Assembly (NCBI RefSeq): GCF_013359935.1
Contig: NZ_JABMCB010000190.1
Coordinates: forward strand, 1 to 64,000
From: Paenibacillus xylanilyticus
GTDB taxonomy: Bacteria; Bacillota; Bacilli; Paenibacillales; Paenibacillaceae
Reading direction: 5' to 3'
DNA length: 64,000 nt
Below are positions 32,848 to 42,562 of this stretch, piece by piece. Position 1 is the first letter of the stretch. Each line of letters begins with the position of its first letter. The notes beneath the pieces were generated by a model, which saw nothing but the letters and a program-made list of their open reading frames with translations, did not search any database and was not told where the DNA came from. Both the position numbers and the translations under genes were made by a program.

Positions 32848-35800
32848 TTAGCTCAAGTTTTTAGGGAATACTTTGGTGCTTTTCTTGAGCAGTTCAACAG
32901 CAATTTTACCCGCTTCTGCACGAGTCAAATTACCTTTTGGATTGAAATTGTACTGTGGCTTCTTCTGGCCCGGAACCGTTACAGCGGCTCCTTCCATAAT
33001 TTTGGCTTTAGATACAGCCACAATGGACGGTCCTGCATACGTTTCAATGCGTCCAGAATCTAGGAATGACTTCGCTAATGTAGCTTGCAGCTTACTATCA
33101 TTGTTAGCAAGCTTCAATTTTAATGCGCGAGCAATCATTACTGCAGCCTGTTCACGTGTAAGCGGCTGATCCGGTCCGAATACTCCATCAGTAAGTCCAG
33201 TGACGATACCTGCTCTTGCCGCTGTTTCAATATGGTCGTAATCCCATGTCGCTGAACGTGCACCCGGCACCAGATCTGCGAAGGTTCGGTTGCTGTCAGA
33301 ATTAATCGGAAGACTGAGCCCCTTAACCAACAAAGTAGCAAACTCACCACGTGTTGTTTGATCATCTGTTCCGAATTGTTCAAATCTCAGATTGTTCATG
33401 AAACCTTTGGAATAGAGCCCATTCAGGATATTACGTGCCCAGTTATGATTCGTAATATCATTGTAACCACGGTTCAATTTCATTACTTTGTAATATCCAA
33501 ACTCATCAAACGGAACAGTTACTGTATGGCTCTTCGTATCTACTTCCCCACCAATGTTCTCCCACTGGCGCTTGTCTGTGTACCGGTACACTGTGATTGT
33601 CGAACCTGCTTCGTCGACCACATTAGGATCAAACGATAGCGTCAACTCACCACGGTTAGATGGTGTAATTTTACGTTCAACCGGTGTCTGAGGATTACCA
33701 AACAATCCTTCCAATGAATACGGAGCTAAACCATTCGTAGGCGCTTTGTATGTTGCTGAACCTGCGTCACCACTCTCACCCAACCCACCATTAATCCAGT
33801 AAATTTCTGAGATTAATCCAAAGTTTCTGGAGGCGGTGGTTGAGCCAAAATTAAGAGTGTACTCGTCCGGAATACTCCAAGAAGGCGCACCACCGTCTTC
33901 ACCCGTCCCTGGGAATCCAATAATATTACCATAGTCATTGCGTCGCTCTACAATACCTGTCACTGAATCAGCAATACCAAACAATAACTTGGTATCCGGA
34001 TAGTACTTTGTGATCCCTCTAGGGGTCGTACTCTGCATTACAGTTCCTTTGGGAAATGTCAGTTGCAGTCCTTTGTTAAACACAGTGTATTTGTTAGCCA
34101 CCTTAGGTGCCATATACTGAGCATCCACACCAACAGTTCCCGTGTAAAATACATCTATGGTATCGGTGTTGCTTGCACCTGTACGGTTAATGGTAATTTT
34201 GATTTTGTTTGACTTGTCCTGTTTTAATCCTACATAGTCGTAGACAAAACGGTTTGGCCCCAAATCCGTGCGTTTGACAGCTGGGTCTTTACCAATGAGT
34301 ACAGATGTTGCACCTTCGGCTTCAATGTCAAAATGTACAAAGTTTTTATTGACGACTATTTGATCACCCACCGTTGGCTGCGGAGCAAGAATACGATATG
34401 CACTTACTTCTCGCACAATTTCTAATTTTCGGGATGTTTTAGCTCCGAGTTCGTTTACTAGTTCTAAGGTGTATACGTATGTTCCTGGTGAATCTGAAGT
34501 CAGATCCTGAATTCGCATCATGAAGTCTTTTTGGTCCCCCGCAAACTCGTAAGTGTATCTGGTATCCGCAAAAGTTACTACAGGATTACCCACTGCAGTT
34601 GCCGGAATATCTACTGAAAGGATATTTTTCGTCCCCATGTTCAGGTTCAGCTTCGCGGCCCCGCTACCACGCAGAACGAGGTCATACTCCTTCAAGGAAG
34701 TTGTATACTTATTATCATTAAAAATAAATTCAGGTGTAAGATTGAAAATGTTTTTTACAACTTCACTCTCTCCACTATATACTTTTGGAGGGAATGTTGG
34801 ACGGTCTTTTCCCACTGCAGGTTGAAAATTTACAACCGTCGACACGTTGTTGTCAACCACATATATCCGAAGTTCTTTTCTAACTTCACGGGCCTGTCCT
34901 GTATCGTCCTTGCCTGTACCCGTAAAGATAATTCGGTTTTCACCGTAGACCAGCGGACCTTTATCGAGTGATATTGGAAGACTGAATTCAAATTCACCTG
35001 TATCTGTATCTAACCAGTCTGGAGTTTTGTTCTCTGCTGGTTCTGTCGAATACTCCTTAGCACCGTTCACTAGTACTTCAGCAACAAAATAGTCGCTTTT
35101 CAACGTATCGAAATCAATATATTGTCCTTTTACCAGCATGCTTTTTGATGCCGAGGAGTCTACATTGTATGTCTGTCCATCTGTCAGATTCTCAACATAG
35201 ATGTAGTTCTTGGACGCATAAGAAATAGTTGCATCCCTATACGCTGTGGATTTTTCATAATTGAAACGTACAGTCTGGTTCCCGTTCTTCAATCCCTCAA
35301 TTTTGTATACATATTGAAGTTTTTTCGTAGTTGCGTCAGTAGGTACTGTATAAAGGTATTTAACAGTAATTGAGCTAGTACCCAAAGGCAAATAGTTTGC
35401 CAATAATTTTTCCAAATCAGCTGGTGTACTATTAGTTTCGACTAGGATATAAAAATCTCCTGAATCCACTTTGGCATTGTTCAAAGGTTCTCCTGAAGGA
35501 ACGTTTGCTTTATTATCTTCAGAATATCCTTTGAGATATTTCAGATTCGTAATTACCGTCTGACCTTCCATATATTGAAAGTCCATCGGTTTGCTTAATG
35601 TTTTCGTACCATAACTTACAGAAAGTGTATGATTTTGATCAACATCTACAATATTATTGGTCTTGGTAAAAGGCACTGCATCAATGTCAAATGACGCAAG
35701 CCAGTAAGAAGGGGTATTATCCTTCAAACTTGGAATAAACAGCTCTGTCACGTTGGACGGTGTTATCGTTTGGTCGTCTACTGCAATAACCGCACCATCT

Positions 35801-36732
35801 TTAAAACTTTTTTTGGTAACTTCATCATTCGGAACCAACATTTGTACGTGTACTTTGGCAGATTCCGCTTTCTCAGTAAATACGGGTTCTTTACCAAGCA
35901 AGCTTTGTGCATTATTTAGAGAGTCCAAAATATCAAGTTTAACAACGGGATTTTTCTCATCATAAAAATAAAGGGAATAATTAAATGTGAGTTTATCCGA
36001 TCCATTCTCCACAATCAGTTTAAGATCATTCACGCCCGGATTCATTAAAAGCTGAGGTGAAAAGAAGCTACCATTTTGTAGTAAAGAGGTCCCTTCAACA
36101 TTTCCTCCATTCACTTGAATAGTTACCTTCGTTGCATTAACTGCCGTACCTTCGAGTGTGATCTCATCTTTGTTAATTACAATCTGAGTCCCCTCGTTCA
36201 ATTCAAGGTTATCAGATCCACCTAGAACTTGAAGTCTCTCAACATAAGGCACTTTGTCGAATAGAACATAGAACGTTTCGGATCGTTCATTCTGCCCTTG
36301 TGCTCCCGTGAAAGTAATCTGGTTCATCCCCGGATACAAGGTTACATTTGCCTTAAAACGATTATCAGGCTGATCCGGATCAATCGTCACTACAGCTGGA
36401 GCAACTCGAGCCGGATCCTTAATCCACTTTTTATCAGTTTGATCATAATTTACCAACTGAACATTGGCTCCCAATGTTGATCCTGTAACTTTGGTGAATG
36501 TTCCTGTAATCAGTTGCTCCGCACTGGTTACTTTATATACTTTTTCTCTCGTGACCTGATTCGTACCTTCTAGGGTAAGATCAACCGTATTTCTAAGATC
36601 AGATACGTCCGGAGTAAAATAACTAGTCGGTTTGTCTGCCGCCGATGCGACTGGTGCCAAGCCTGCCGGTATCAACGATACAACCAGTGCCACCATCATC
36701 AGCCAAATCATCGGCCTCTTCGTACGCTGCAT
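32848..36732 (-). CDS. Very large SLH-anchored surface protein
   Basis: 1294 residues. Signal peptide (RPMIWLMMVALVVSLIPAGLAPVASA). Many beta-rich repeats of about 100 residues follow (NDLKLIVENGSDKLTFNYSLYFYD, GPLVYGENRIIFTGTG and others). Three SLH repeats close the C-terminus (TNHNWARNILNGLYSKGFMNN, IETAARAGIVTGLTDGVFGPD, IVAVSKAKIMEGA...YNFNPKGNLTRAEAGK). A GAGGAGAG site lies eight bases before the ATG. It lies immediately downstream of tagO and its terminator. The repeats resemble carbohydrate- or partner-binding Ig-like modules; no enzyme motif was seen. Confidence 0.82.
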   Translation of the reverse strand: MQRTKRPMIWLMMVALVVSLIPAGLAPVASAADKPTSYFTPDVSDLRNTVDLTLEGTNQVTREKVYKVTSAEQLITGTFTKVTGSTLGANVQLVNYDQTDKKWIKDPARVAPAVVTIDPDQPDNRFKANVTLYPGMNQITFTGAQGQNERSETFYVLFDKVPYVERLQVLGGSDNLELNEGTQIVINKDEITLEGTAVNATKVTIQVNGGNVEGTSLLQNGSFFSPQLLMNPGVNDLKLIVENGSDKLTFNYSLYFYDEKNPVVKLDILDSLNNAQSLLGKEPVFTEKAESAKVHVQMLVPNDEVTKKSFKDGAVIAVDDQTITPSNVTELFIPSLKDNTPSYWLASFDIDAVPFTKTNNIVDVDQNHTLSVSYGTKTLSKPMDFQYMEGQTVITNLKYLKGYSEDNKANVPSGEPLNNAKVDSGDFYILVETNSTPADLEKLLANYLPLGTSSITVKYLYTVPTDATTKKLQYVYKIEGLKNGNQTVRFNYEKSTAYRDATISYASKNYIYVENLTDGQTYNVDSSASKSMLVKGQYIDFDTLKSDYFVAEVLVNGAKEYSTEPAENKTPDWLDTDTGEFEFSLPISLDKGPLVYGENRIIFTGTGKDDTGQAREVRKELRIYVVDNNVSTVVNFQPAVGKDRPTFPPKVYSGESEVVKNIFNLTPEFIFNDNKYTTSLKEYDLVLRGSGAAKLNLNMGTKNILSVDIPATAVGNPVVTFADTRYTYEFAGDQKDFMMRIQDLTSDSPGTYVYTLELVNELGAKTSRKLEIVREVSAYRILAPQPTVGDQIVVNKNFVHFDIEAEGATSVLIGKDPAVKRTDLGPNRFVYDYVGLKQDKSNKIKITINRTGASNTDTIDVFYTGTVGVDAQYMAPKVANKYTVFNKGLQLTFPKGTVMQSTTPRGITKYYPDTKLLFGIADSVTGIVERRNDYGNIIGFPGTGEDGGAPSWSIPDEYTLNFGSTTASRNFGLISEIYWINGGLGESGDAGSATYKAPTNGLAPYSLEGLFGNPQTPVERKITPSNRGELTLSFDPNVVDEAGSTITVYRYTDKRQWENIGGEVDTKSHTVTVPFDEFGYYKVMKLNRGYNDITNHNWARNILNGLYSKGFMNNLRFEQFGTDDQTTRGEFATLLVKGLSLPINSDSNRTFADLVPGARSATWDYDHIETAARAGIVTGLTDGVFGPDQPLTREQAAVMIARALKLKLANNDSKLQATLAKSFLDSGRIETYAGPSIVAVSKAKIMEGAAVTVPGQKKPQYNFNPKGNLTRAEAGKIAVELLKKSTKVFPKNLS

Positions 36733-36824
36733 GCAATCATCTCTCCTCTTTTTAAGTCAGTTAACTCTTTTATCGGTGCCGAGGTTCCAATTATTTAGTA
36801 AAAACAGCAAATTAAACAAAAAAA

Positions 36825-36845
36825 CCTTATCCATAACGGATAAGG
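36825..36845 (-). terminator. tagO terminator
   Basis: CCTTATCC (36825-36832) and GGATAAGG (36838-36845) with a 5-base loop. A run of T follows on the minus strand. Confidence 0.82.
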
Positions 36846-36894
36846 CTTGGGGCTTGGATAATATTCAAGAATTGCAGTAAACGAGCGTTTTTAT

Positions 36895-38022
36895 TTAGGA
36901 TTTCGAGCGAGTCTCCGGATTAATTTTGACGCGCATGCGCATCAGGAAATTAATAACCGGTCTTCGGGTTTTACTAACAAGTCCAATAACTTCTGCACCA
37001 ACTTGAAGGAAGAACATCATGATACAGATCACGACAAACGTTACCCAGTTGGCTTCGAACATGGCGGCCGACGATTGAATGATCGCCAATACACCGAAGA
37101 ATGCGGCAATACCGTAAATGATCAGCACCGTCTGACGGTGACTGAATCCAAGCTCACGCAAACAGTGATGCAGGTGACCTTTGTCCGGTGAAAAAATCGG
37201 TTTCCGTTGTACCGCACGACGAATGATCGCGAAGAAGGTATCCGAGAGTGGTACACCGATAATGATCAGCGGCGTGATGAAGGACACGACAGCAATTTGT
37301 TTGAACCCAAGCATAGAGAGCATCGCCAGAGAGAAACCAAGGAATAGTGATCCCGTATCTCCCATGAAGATCTTTGCCGGGTGAAAGTTGAAGAACAAGA
37401 AGCCGACAATACTGCCCAGCAATACAAGACACATCAAGGCAATCATCATATTACCCATCAGGAAGGACATCACGGCAATAGTACCAATCGCAATACCGGA
37501 TACACCGGCAGCGAGACCATCCAGACCGTCAATCAGGTTAATCGCATTCGTCACACCAACAATCCACAGAATCGTCAGCGGAATGGATACCCAAGCTTCC
37601 AGCGAGGAATAAGAATCCTGAAAAGGAATGTTAACAAAATCCACTCGGATATTAAATCCGAATACGACTACTGCAGCAGCAACGAGCTGTCCAAGCAGCT
37701 TCACTTTGGCTGACAGTTCGAAACGGTCATCCAGTGCGCCAATCAGGACGATAATCGATCCGCCGATCAGAAAGGCACTGACAAAACTCATATCTCTTGT
37801 GGTAAACCATGCAGATACAAAAGGAAGAAGTGCAGCTACAGTAATAATAAAAGCCAGAAATATTCCTAAGCCACCCAGACGTGGCATGATCCGAGTATGC
37901 ACCTTACGTGCATTCGGCGTATCCATCGCACCTATTTTAACCGCGAACTTTTTGACAAGCGGTGTCAGGGCAAGAGCCAGTCCCATTGACACGATAAATC
38001 CAATGATAAAGATCGCTACCAT
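36895..38022 (-). CDS. tagO: Undecaprenyl-phosphate GlcNAc-1-phosphate transferase
   Basis: First step of secondary wall polymer or teichoic acid synthesis: it puts GlcNAc-1-P on undecaprenyl phosphate at the inner face of the membrane. 375 residues with about eleven membrane segments. MraY/WecA signatures: NARKVHTRIMPRLGGLGIFL, the Asp-rich GALDDRFELSAKVKLLGQ, NAINLIDGLDGLAAG, FFNFHPAKIFMGDTGSLFLGF and the DKGHLHHCLRELGFSHRQ loop. Downstream genes tagA-like, csaB and pgcA belong to the same pathway although they are separate units. Confidence 0.93.
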   Translation of the reverse strand: MVAIFIIGFIVSMGLALALTPLVKKFAVKIGAMDTPNARKVHTRIMPRLGGLGIFLAFIITVAALLPFVSAWFTTRDMSFVSAFLIGGSIIVLIGALDDRFELSAKVKLLGQLVAAAVVVFGFNIRVDFVNIPFQDSYSSLEAWVSIPLTILWIVGVTNAINLIDGLDGLAAGVSGIAIGTIAVMSFLMGNMMIALMCLVLLGSIVGFLFFNFHPAKIFMGDTGSLFLGFSLAMLSMLGFKQIAVVSFITPLIIIGVPLSDTFFAIIRRAVQRKPIFSPDKGHLHHCLRELGFSHRQTVLIIYGIAAFFGVLAIIQSSAAMFEANWVTFVVICIMMFFLQVGAEVIGLVSKTRRPVINFLMRMRVKINPETRSKS

Positions 38023-38399
38023 TTGAACATTCGACCCCCAATTATAATACCCATACGAAATTATAAATCCCCTGATCTCTTTTTTATATATAAAGAAATA
38101 TTGTTAGCCATATTTAATGAAGCATATTTGTTACACGATAACGAAGAGTGCAAGGAAAACCTGGAGAAGTGTAACGTTTGCCTTTATCACCGGATTTCTC
38201 CCTATCTAAAGGGAATAAAAGAAATCTGGAGATAACAGCAATCGGAAGGTTGCCTTGCAATCGTAGTGCCAAGTGTAACGGTTTGATTCATTGTTTGCGA
38301 ACATACATGTAATCCGGAATGAATTATACGCTGATCACAGGCGAAACGCCAACCTCAATTTTTAGCAAAAACGAGCATTTTTCTCGTATTAGCCTGTAT
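38023..38399. other. Intergenic region between tagO and tagA-like gene
   Basis: 377 bases. It holds a 150-base copy of the GTTACAC-bounded intergenic element (38130-38279, plus strand), described separately. The remaining AT-rich flanks show no ORF; the tagO ribosome-binding site GGGGG is at 38034-38038. Confidence 0.6.
38130..38279 (+). repeat. GTTACAC-bounded intergenic element, copy A
   Basis: Ends are GTTACAC (38130-38136) and its inverse GTGTAAC (38273-38279). Inside, 38178-38203 is identical over 26 bases to 49998-50023 on the other strand. A stem pairs CCGGATTTC (38190-38198) with GAAATCTGG (38221-38229), with one G-U on the plus strand, enclosing a CCCT/AGGG hairpin. GATAACAGC-AATCGGAAGG follows. 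Confidence 0.75.
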
Positions 38400-39158
38400 T
38401 TAACGGACTTTAGTCACGTTTTCTTTGTCCTGGATCACTTTAATCGCGAATTTTGGAAGCGCAAGCATGCGGCCCGCACGGCTCGGTTCACGTAGCAGAC
38501 GGTAAAACCACTCCAGTCTGAGCTTTTGGAACAGTTTGGGGGCACGTTTGGTTTTGCCTGAAATGACATCAAAACTGCCTCCAACGCCCATGGTTACGGG
38601 AACCTGAAGCGCGTCCTTGTACTTGTGAATCCAGGGCTCCTGCGTATCCGCGCCGCGTGCGACAAACAGCAGGTCTGGTGCAGCTTCACGAATGGAAGCA
38701 ACCACCTGTTCGTCCTCAGCCGGACCAAAATAACCGTCGCGATAACCTACAATGCGGATCGCCGGATATTGCTGTTGTAACCGAACTGCCGTTTCTTGAA
38801 TCACCTCAGGGGTGGAACCGAGCAAATATACGCCCCACCGATAGTTTTCTCCAACACGCAGCAATTCATGTAAAAGCTCAAATCCGGGTACTCGCTCTGC
38901 CACAGGGTCACCACAATAATTGGCAGCCCATACGACACCTGTACCATCCGGTACAATCAATTCGGCAGATTGCATGACTTGCATCATTGAAGGATTCTCC
39001 AGTGCTGCCATCACCATGATCGGGTTCGCTGTGATCACCTGGTGCGGCTTCTTTGACAACACGGCTTCCCGGAGAGTCTCCACCGTTTCTTTCATCGTCA
39101 GCTTGGAAAAAGGAATACCATAGATAGAAACGGTAGGTATTGGTCCGGTCTGATTCAT
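38400..39158 (-). CDS. WecG/TagA-family glycosyltransferase
   Basis: Adds the second sugar (ManNAc in characterised members) to the lipid-linked GlcNAc made by TagO. 252 residues with family motifs: HQVITANPIMVMAAL, LIVPDGTGVVWAA, GVGGSFDVISGKTKRAP and the C-terminal LRLEWFYRLLREPSRAGRM membrane-targeting appendage. Odd: the usual LGxPxQExWI segment reads ARGADTQEPWI here, keeping Gln-Glu and Trp but losing Leu and Pro. It starts seven bases after csaB ends, so they form an operon. Confidence 0.88.
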   Translation of the reverse strand: MNQTGPIPTVSIYGIPFSKLTMKETVETLREAVLSKKPHQVITANPIMVMAALENPSMMQVMQSAELIVPDGTGVVWAANYCGDPVAERVPGFELLHELLRVGENYRWGVYLLGSTPEVIQETAVRLQQQYPAIRIVGYRDGYFGPAEDEQVVASIREAAPDLLFVARGADTQEPWIHKYKDALQVPVTMGVGGSFDVISGKTKRAPKLFQKLRLEWFYRLLREPSRAGRMLALPKFAIKVIQDKENVTKVR

Positions 39159-39165
39159 CTTTATC

Positions 39166-40335
39166 TCACCCTTTGCGGCCTAAATAGTTAATAATTTGCT
39201 GTGCAGGCACTCTGGCCTCCTGCTTCAGTTCAGTAATGCGATCTTCATTTTCTTTCAGCCACTGTGAACGTTGATCCAGAAGTGCAGCTACGCTCTTCGC
39301 CAGTTTGTCCCCATCGAGTGCAGTTGTGCTTCCTATAGGTTCACTATCCAAACGGAGCATGAACTGATCGATTTTGGGGTCATATGAGATGCCCACAGGT
39401 GGCACATATTGCGATGCAGCATAGATCAAACTGTGCAGGCGCATGCCTATCACAACATCACACTTGCTGACTTCCTCCAGCATGAGCTGCGGATCGGTCA
39501 GATCCTGGATTATGCTAACTTCGCTACCTTTGCTGGTGACGTCACCAAGCATCTCCATAATAAAACGGGAGGCTTGTTCGTCTTTCGGCAAATGAAATGG
39601 CAGAAAACGCAGATGCACTGCCTTTTTGGCACATAGCTTTTTCAGTCCTGAGGCAATGGCTGTCAGTTCCTTCCGATCAGACTCCCAGAAACGCACGGAT
39701 ACACCGATCACTGGAAGCTTGGTTTGTCCCGCTGATGAAACATCAGTCGAATTCGCGGAAGCAGCCCCAGCGAGAGCACCCTCCACCCCTTTACCCTCAG
39801 GCAAAGGCAGCCCCATAACCGGGTCTGGCACAACATGTATCTGATTCCACTGCAGACCAAGCCCCCGCAGATAATCAGCAGACTGTTCATCCCGCACCGA
39901 CACATATTTACAACCCTTGAAGACGGATCGGATCATCGGATTAAAGATTTTGCGGTTAACCGGTCCAATTCCCTGAGCATAGATAAACGTTGGCTTCTTC
40001 AGCCACTGGGCCAGCTTGATTACACCCAGATAATAAGGAATGGATTTCAGTCCGGTTGCATCCTGCAGCAAACTTCCGCCGCCACTGATCAACCCGTCAC
40101 TTTCCTTGATCGCTTCGCGAACTTCCTTCATCTTCATACGGTGCACGGAACGAACACCATACATGGAGGTCGTAGACTCCGGATCTATGGAGAGCACGAT
40201 CGGCTCAATAGTGACGCCAGATCTGTGACTCTCCTCTTCCAGTGCAGTAAGAATCGACTTCAGTACCGCTTCGTCTCCGCTGTTGCGGAATCCGTAATAT
40301 CCCGAGATGACTAACTTTTTAGAAGTGGTGACCAT
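39166..40335 (-). CDS. csaB: Polysaccharide pyruvyl transferase CsaB
   Basis: Adds ketal-linked pyruvate to the secondary wall polymer, creating the ligand for SLH domains. 389 residues from the ATG at 40335 (alternatives at 40347 and a GTG at 40365). Motifs: ISGYYGFRNSGDEAVL at the N-terminus, GGGSLLQDATG, IYAQGIGPV, VSVRDEQSADYL, and GMRLHSLIYAASQYVPPVGISYDPK near the end. The start overlaps the preceding gene by 25 bases. A low-complexity insert (about 190-205, GVEGALAGAASANSTDVSSAG) is unusual. The presence of CsaB fits the three SLH proteins nearby. Confidence 0.92.
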   Translation of the reverse strand: MVTTSKKLVISGYYGFRNSGDEAVLKSILTALEEESHRSGVTIEPIVLSIDPESTTSMYGVRSVHRMKMKEVREAIKESDGLISGGGSLLQDATGLKSIPYYLGVIKLAQWLKKPTFIYAQGIGPVNRKIFNPMIRSVFKGCKYVSVRDEQSADYLRGLGLQWNQIHVVPDPVMGLPLPEGKGVEGALAGAASANSTDVSSAGQTKLPVIGVSVRFWESDRKELTAIASGLKKLCAKKAVHLRFLPFHLPKDEQASRFIMEMLGDVTSKGSEVSIIQDLTDPQLMLEEVSKCDVVIGMRLHSLIYAASQYVPPVGISYDPKIDQFMLRLDSEPIGSTTALDGDKLAKSVAALLDQRSQWLKENEDRITELKQEARVPAQQIINYLGRKG

Positions 40336-42332
40336 TTTTTCCAACATCCTTCCGCTACTTGCCACACACCCACAGCAATGATACCGAAGATTAAGCCAAT
40401 TCCCAGTCCCATCACTCCACGAATGAGAGACAATACAGCCGGTGTATGGATATGCGCGAACGTATCCACCATGGACAACTGTCCAATCGCTGCAATAATG
40501 AGCACAAAGATGACTTGACGATATTTTAAAGCGGCGAACACGCCAACGATAAACAGCGGGTGTCCCAGCACAAATTCTTTGAACCTTGGTCGTACGCCAA
40601 ATGTATCTTCCAGCGTTGTACGCAGGAACATCTCAAATGGGGTCACAGAACCCGAGTTCCCTGTACGTGTCAAATAATAATATCCAGCTCCGGCTGCAAC
40701 AACCGCAAGAACAACCATCAGTATATTAACCGGTGTACGCAGAATCTCTTTGATTCGCTTAATGGAGATCGTACCTGCCCCACGATAAAACAAGATATAA
40801 ATAGCTACCAGCCCCATTGGAGCAAAGTGCAGCAGGCTCACGCCCCTGAACTGGTTAATAACCAGACTATACGTAATGCTGTTGAGCAATGAGATCATAA
40901 AAGGAACAGCAAGGAACGACAAAATTGACGTTCTTACATACAAAATCAACGTTTGTGTCAATCGACGACCCGCAGTTGCGTCCGGTTGACGCTGCTGCTG
41001 GTAATTCACGGTTCTAACTGCCAGCACCATCGCTATGGTCGGCGCGGAGATCGCTACAAGCAAGGCAATCCCTTGCTCCAGCAAGGTCGGTTTCAGAAGG
41101 TACAAGCCTGCACTTCCAACCAAACCTAGTATAAACACAAGCAGAGTCAGCAATGGTACAAAGTATGAAACCATCAGGGTAATCATGGCAATCGCACCTA
41201 TCAGCGCAACCAGCTTGGCATAACGCTGGATCGAAGATTCTTTTACCGTGAACGCTTCAGCTTGTCCAAGCTCGAATCCTCGTTTTTCCATTCGTTCAAC
41301 GGCATGTCCCGGTTCACCCAGACTGTTGATTAGGTTCTCAATCGGATCTGTAATCATGGCTTTCGCCGTGTTTCGGCTTGGTCCAGCATTCAAATAGAGC
41401 ATACGAATGTTGCGGTCCTTGGTAGCCAGAACAAAACGGTCAGCAATGACGTCCACATCCAGATTGGCATCTCCCTCGCTTAGCGAGTACAGACGAGCGA
41501 CGTTGTAGTCCGTTTTGTAAGCAAGAATGTCAAAACCGGATTGAGGTTTCTTCAAGTTCTCAATCGCTGCCAGTCCAATGTCATGTTTGTTCAGCAATTG
41601 TGCGAACTGATCGAGACTCTTCATCTCCGCATTATCATTGTACCCTTTCACTGCATCGCCATCAAACAGGATACGTTTCACACCATTCTCTTCGAAGAAG
41701 GTAAGCAGGCGCTCCATCGATTCCTGGCTGTAAGGAACGCTATCTGCGATCCTTGGCAAAATGTAAAATCCTTTATCACGCAGCATCTTCACGGCAACCG
41801 GATCAGGCTGCATCGGCTGCATGTTGGCATTCTCCGGAGGAGTTTGCAAAATTAAGCCGCTGTGACCTTCATATTCCCATGGCACCACCGGAATCTGACG
41901 ATCCGCGAACGTTTGTTCAATGATGGGTGTATAGGTTTGGGCATTTTCTTCTGATGTGAACAGTACATACGTGAAGTTCTCGTTAGGAGAGACGACGTTT
42001 TGAGTCAGGTTGGCAACATCCTGCCCGTTGTATACTGTCAGTTTACGTGACTTTCTAAGCTCATCCAGCGTACTTTCGAATACCGCCATCGTTGTTACAC
42101 CGGCATCTTTCAGACGAGTTAATTGCTCATTCATGAAATCCTGAGGATGGGCTTGATAAGCCGATATATCCAACAGACCTCTATAATTGAAAACAAGTTC
42201 CACCTTTTTAGCGGACGATTCCGTCTGCACCCGATCACTGATAACGGGGATGGAAGCAATCAGACCTATGATGACAACAAGCCACAGCCACTTCCGGGAA
42301 GCGGTATTCCAATAAAGCCATTTTTGACGCAC
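40311..42332 (-). CDS. DUF5693-like multi-pass membrane protein
   Basis: 673 residues from a GTG at 42332 with GGAGG eight bases upstream. One N-terminal membrane segment (WLWLVVIIGLIASIPVIS) is followed by an extracellular domain of about 320 residues and then about seven membrane segments. The soluble part has recurring phrases (LKDAGVTTMAVFESTLDEL, LLTFFEENGVKRILFDGDAV), suggesting a TIM-barrel-like polysaccharide-processing fold. It is the gene immediately before csaB, an arrangement I associate with Paenibacillus. A transport or polymer-modification role in wall-polymer pyruvylation is a guess. Confidence 0.7.
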   Translation of the reverse strand: MRQKWLYWNTASRKWLWLVVIIGLIASIPVISDRVQTESSAKKVELVFNYRGLLDISAYQAHPQDFMNEQLTRLKDAGVTTMAVFESTLDELRKSRKLTVYNGQDVANLTQNVVSPNENFTYVLFTSEENAQTYTPIIEQTFADRQIPVVPWEYEGHSGLILQTPPENANMQPMQPDPVAVKMLRDKGFYILPRIADSVPYSQESMERLLTFFEENGVKRILFDGDAVKGYNDNAEMKSLDQFAQLLNKHDIGLAAIENLKKPQSGFDILAYKTDYNVARLYSLSEGDANLDVDVIADRFVLATKDRNIRMLYLNAGPSRNTAKAMITDPIENLINSLGEPGHAVERMEKRGFELGQAEAFTVKESSIQRYAKLVALIGAIAMITLMVSYFVPLLTLLVFILGLVGSAGLYLLKPTLLEQGIALLVAISAPTIAMVLAVRTVNYQQQRQPDATAGRRLTQTLILYVRTSILSFLAVPFMISLLNSITYSLVINQFRGVSLLHFAPMGLVAIYILFYRGAGTISIKRIKEILRTPVNILMVVLAVVAAGAGYYYLTRTGNSGSVTPFEMFLRTTLEDTFGVRPRFKEFVLGHPLFIVGVFAALKYRQVIFVLIIAAIGQLSMVDTFAHIHTPAVLSLIRGVMGLGIGLIFGIIAVGVWQVAEGCWKKWSPLLKS

Positions 42333-42490
42333 TACATGTACCTCCTCAAGTGTTGGAACCAAATCCACGTTCAGCTCAAGTAATTCATTCCTAAAAATAA
42401 TTAACGGGTATATACACAGCTTGTGTCAACAAGCCTTCTAATATCCGACTACCCTGCTTCAACCTCTACAAAAATTCCACCTAAAAGAAA

Positions 42491-42530
42491 AGCCCCTCCG
42501 CCAACCAACCTTACGGTTGCGGAGAGGCTT
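42491..42530 (-). terminator. pgcA terminator
   Basis: AGCCCCTCCGC (42491-42501) pairs with GCGGAGAGGCTT (42519-42530), with an inner AACC/GGTT stem. TTTTCTTTT follows on the minus strand. Confidence 0.8.
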
Positions 42531-42562
42531 TCAACCATTCGTGCTTCGTACAACGTTCGTAC

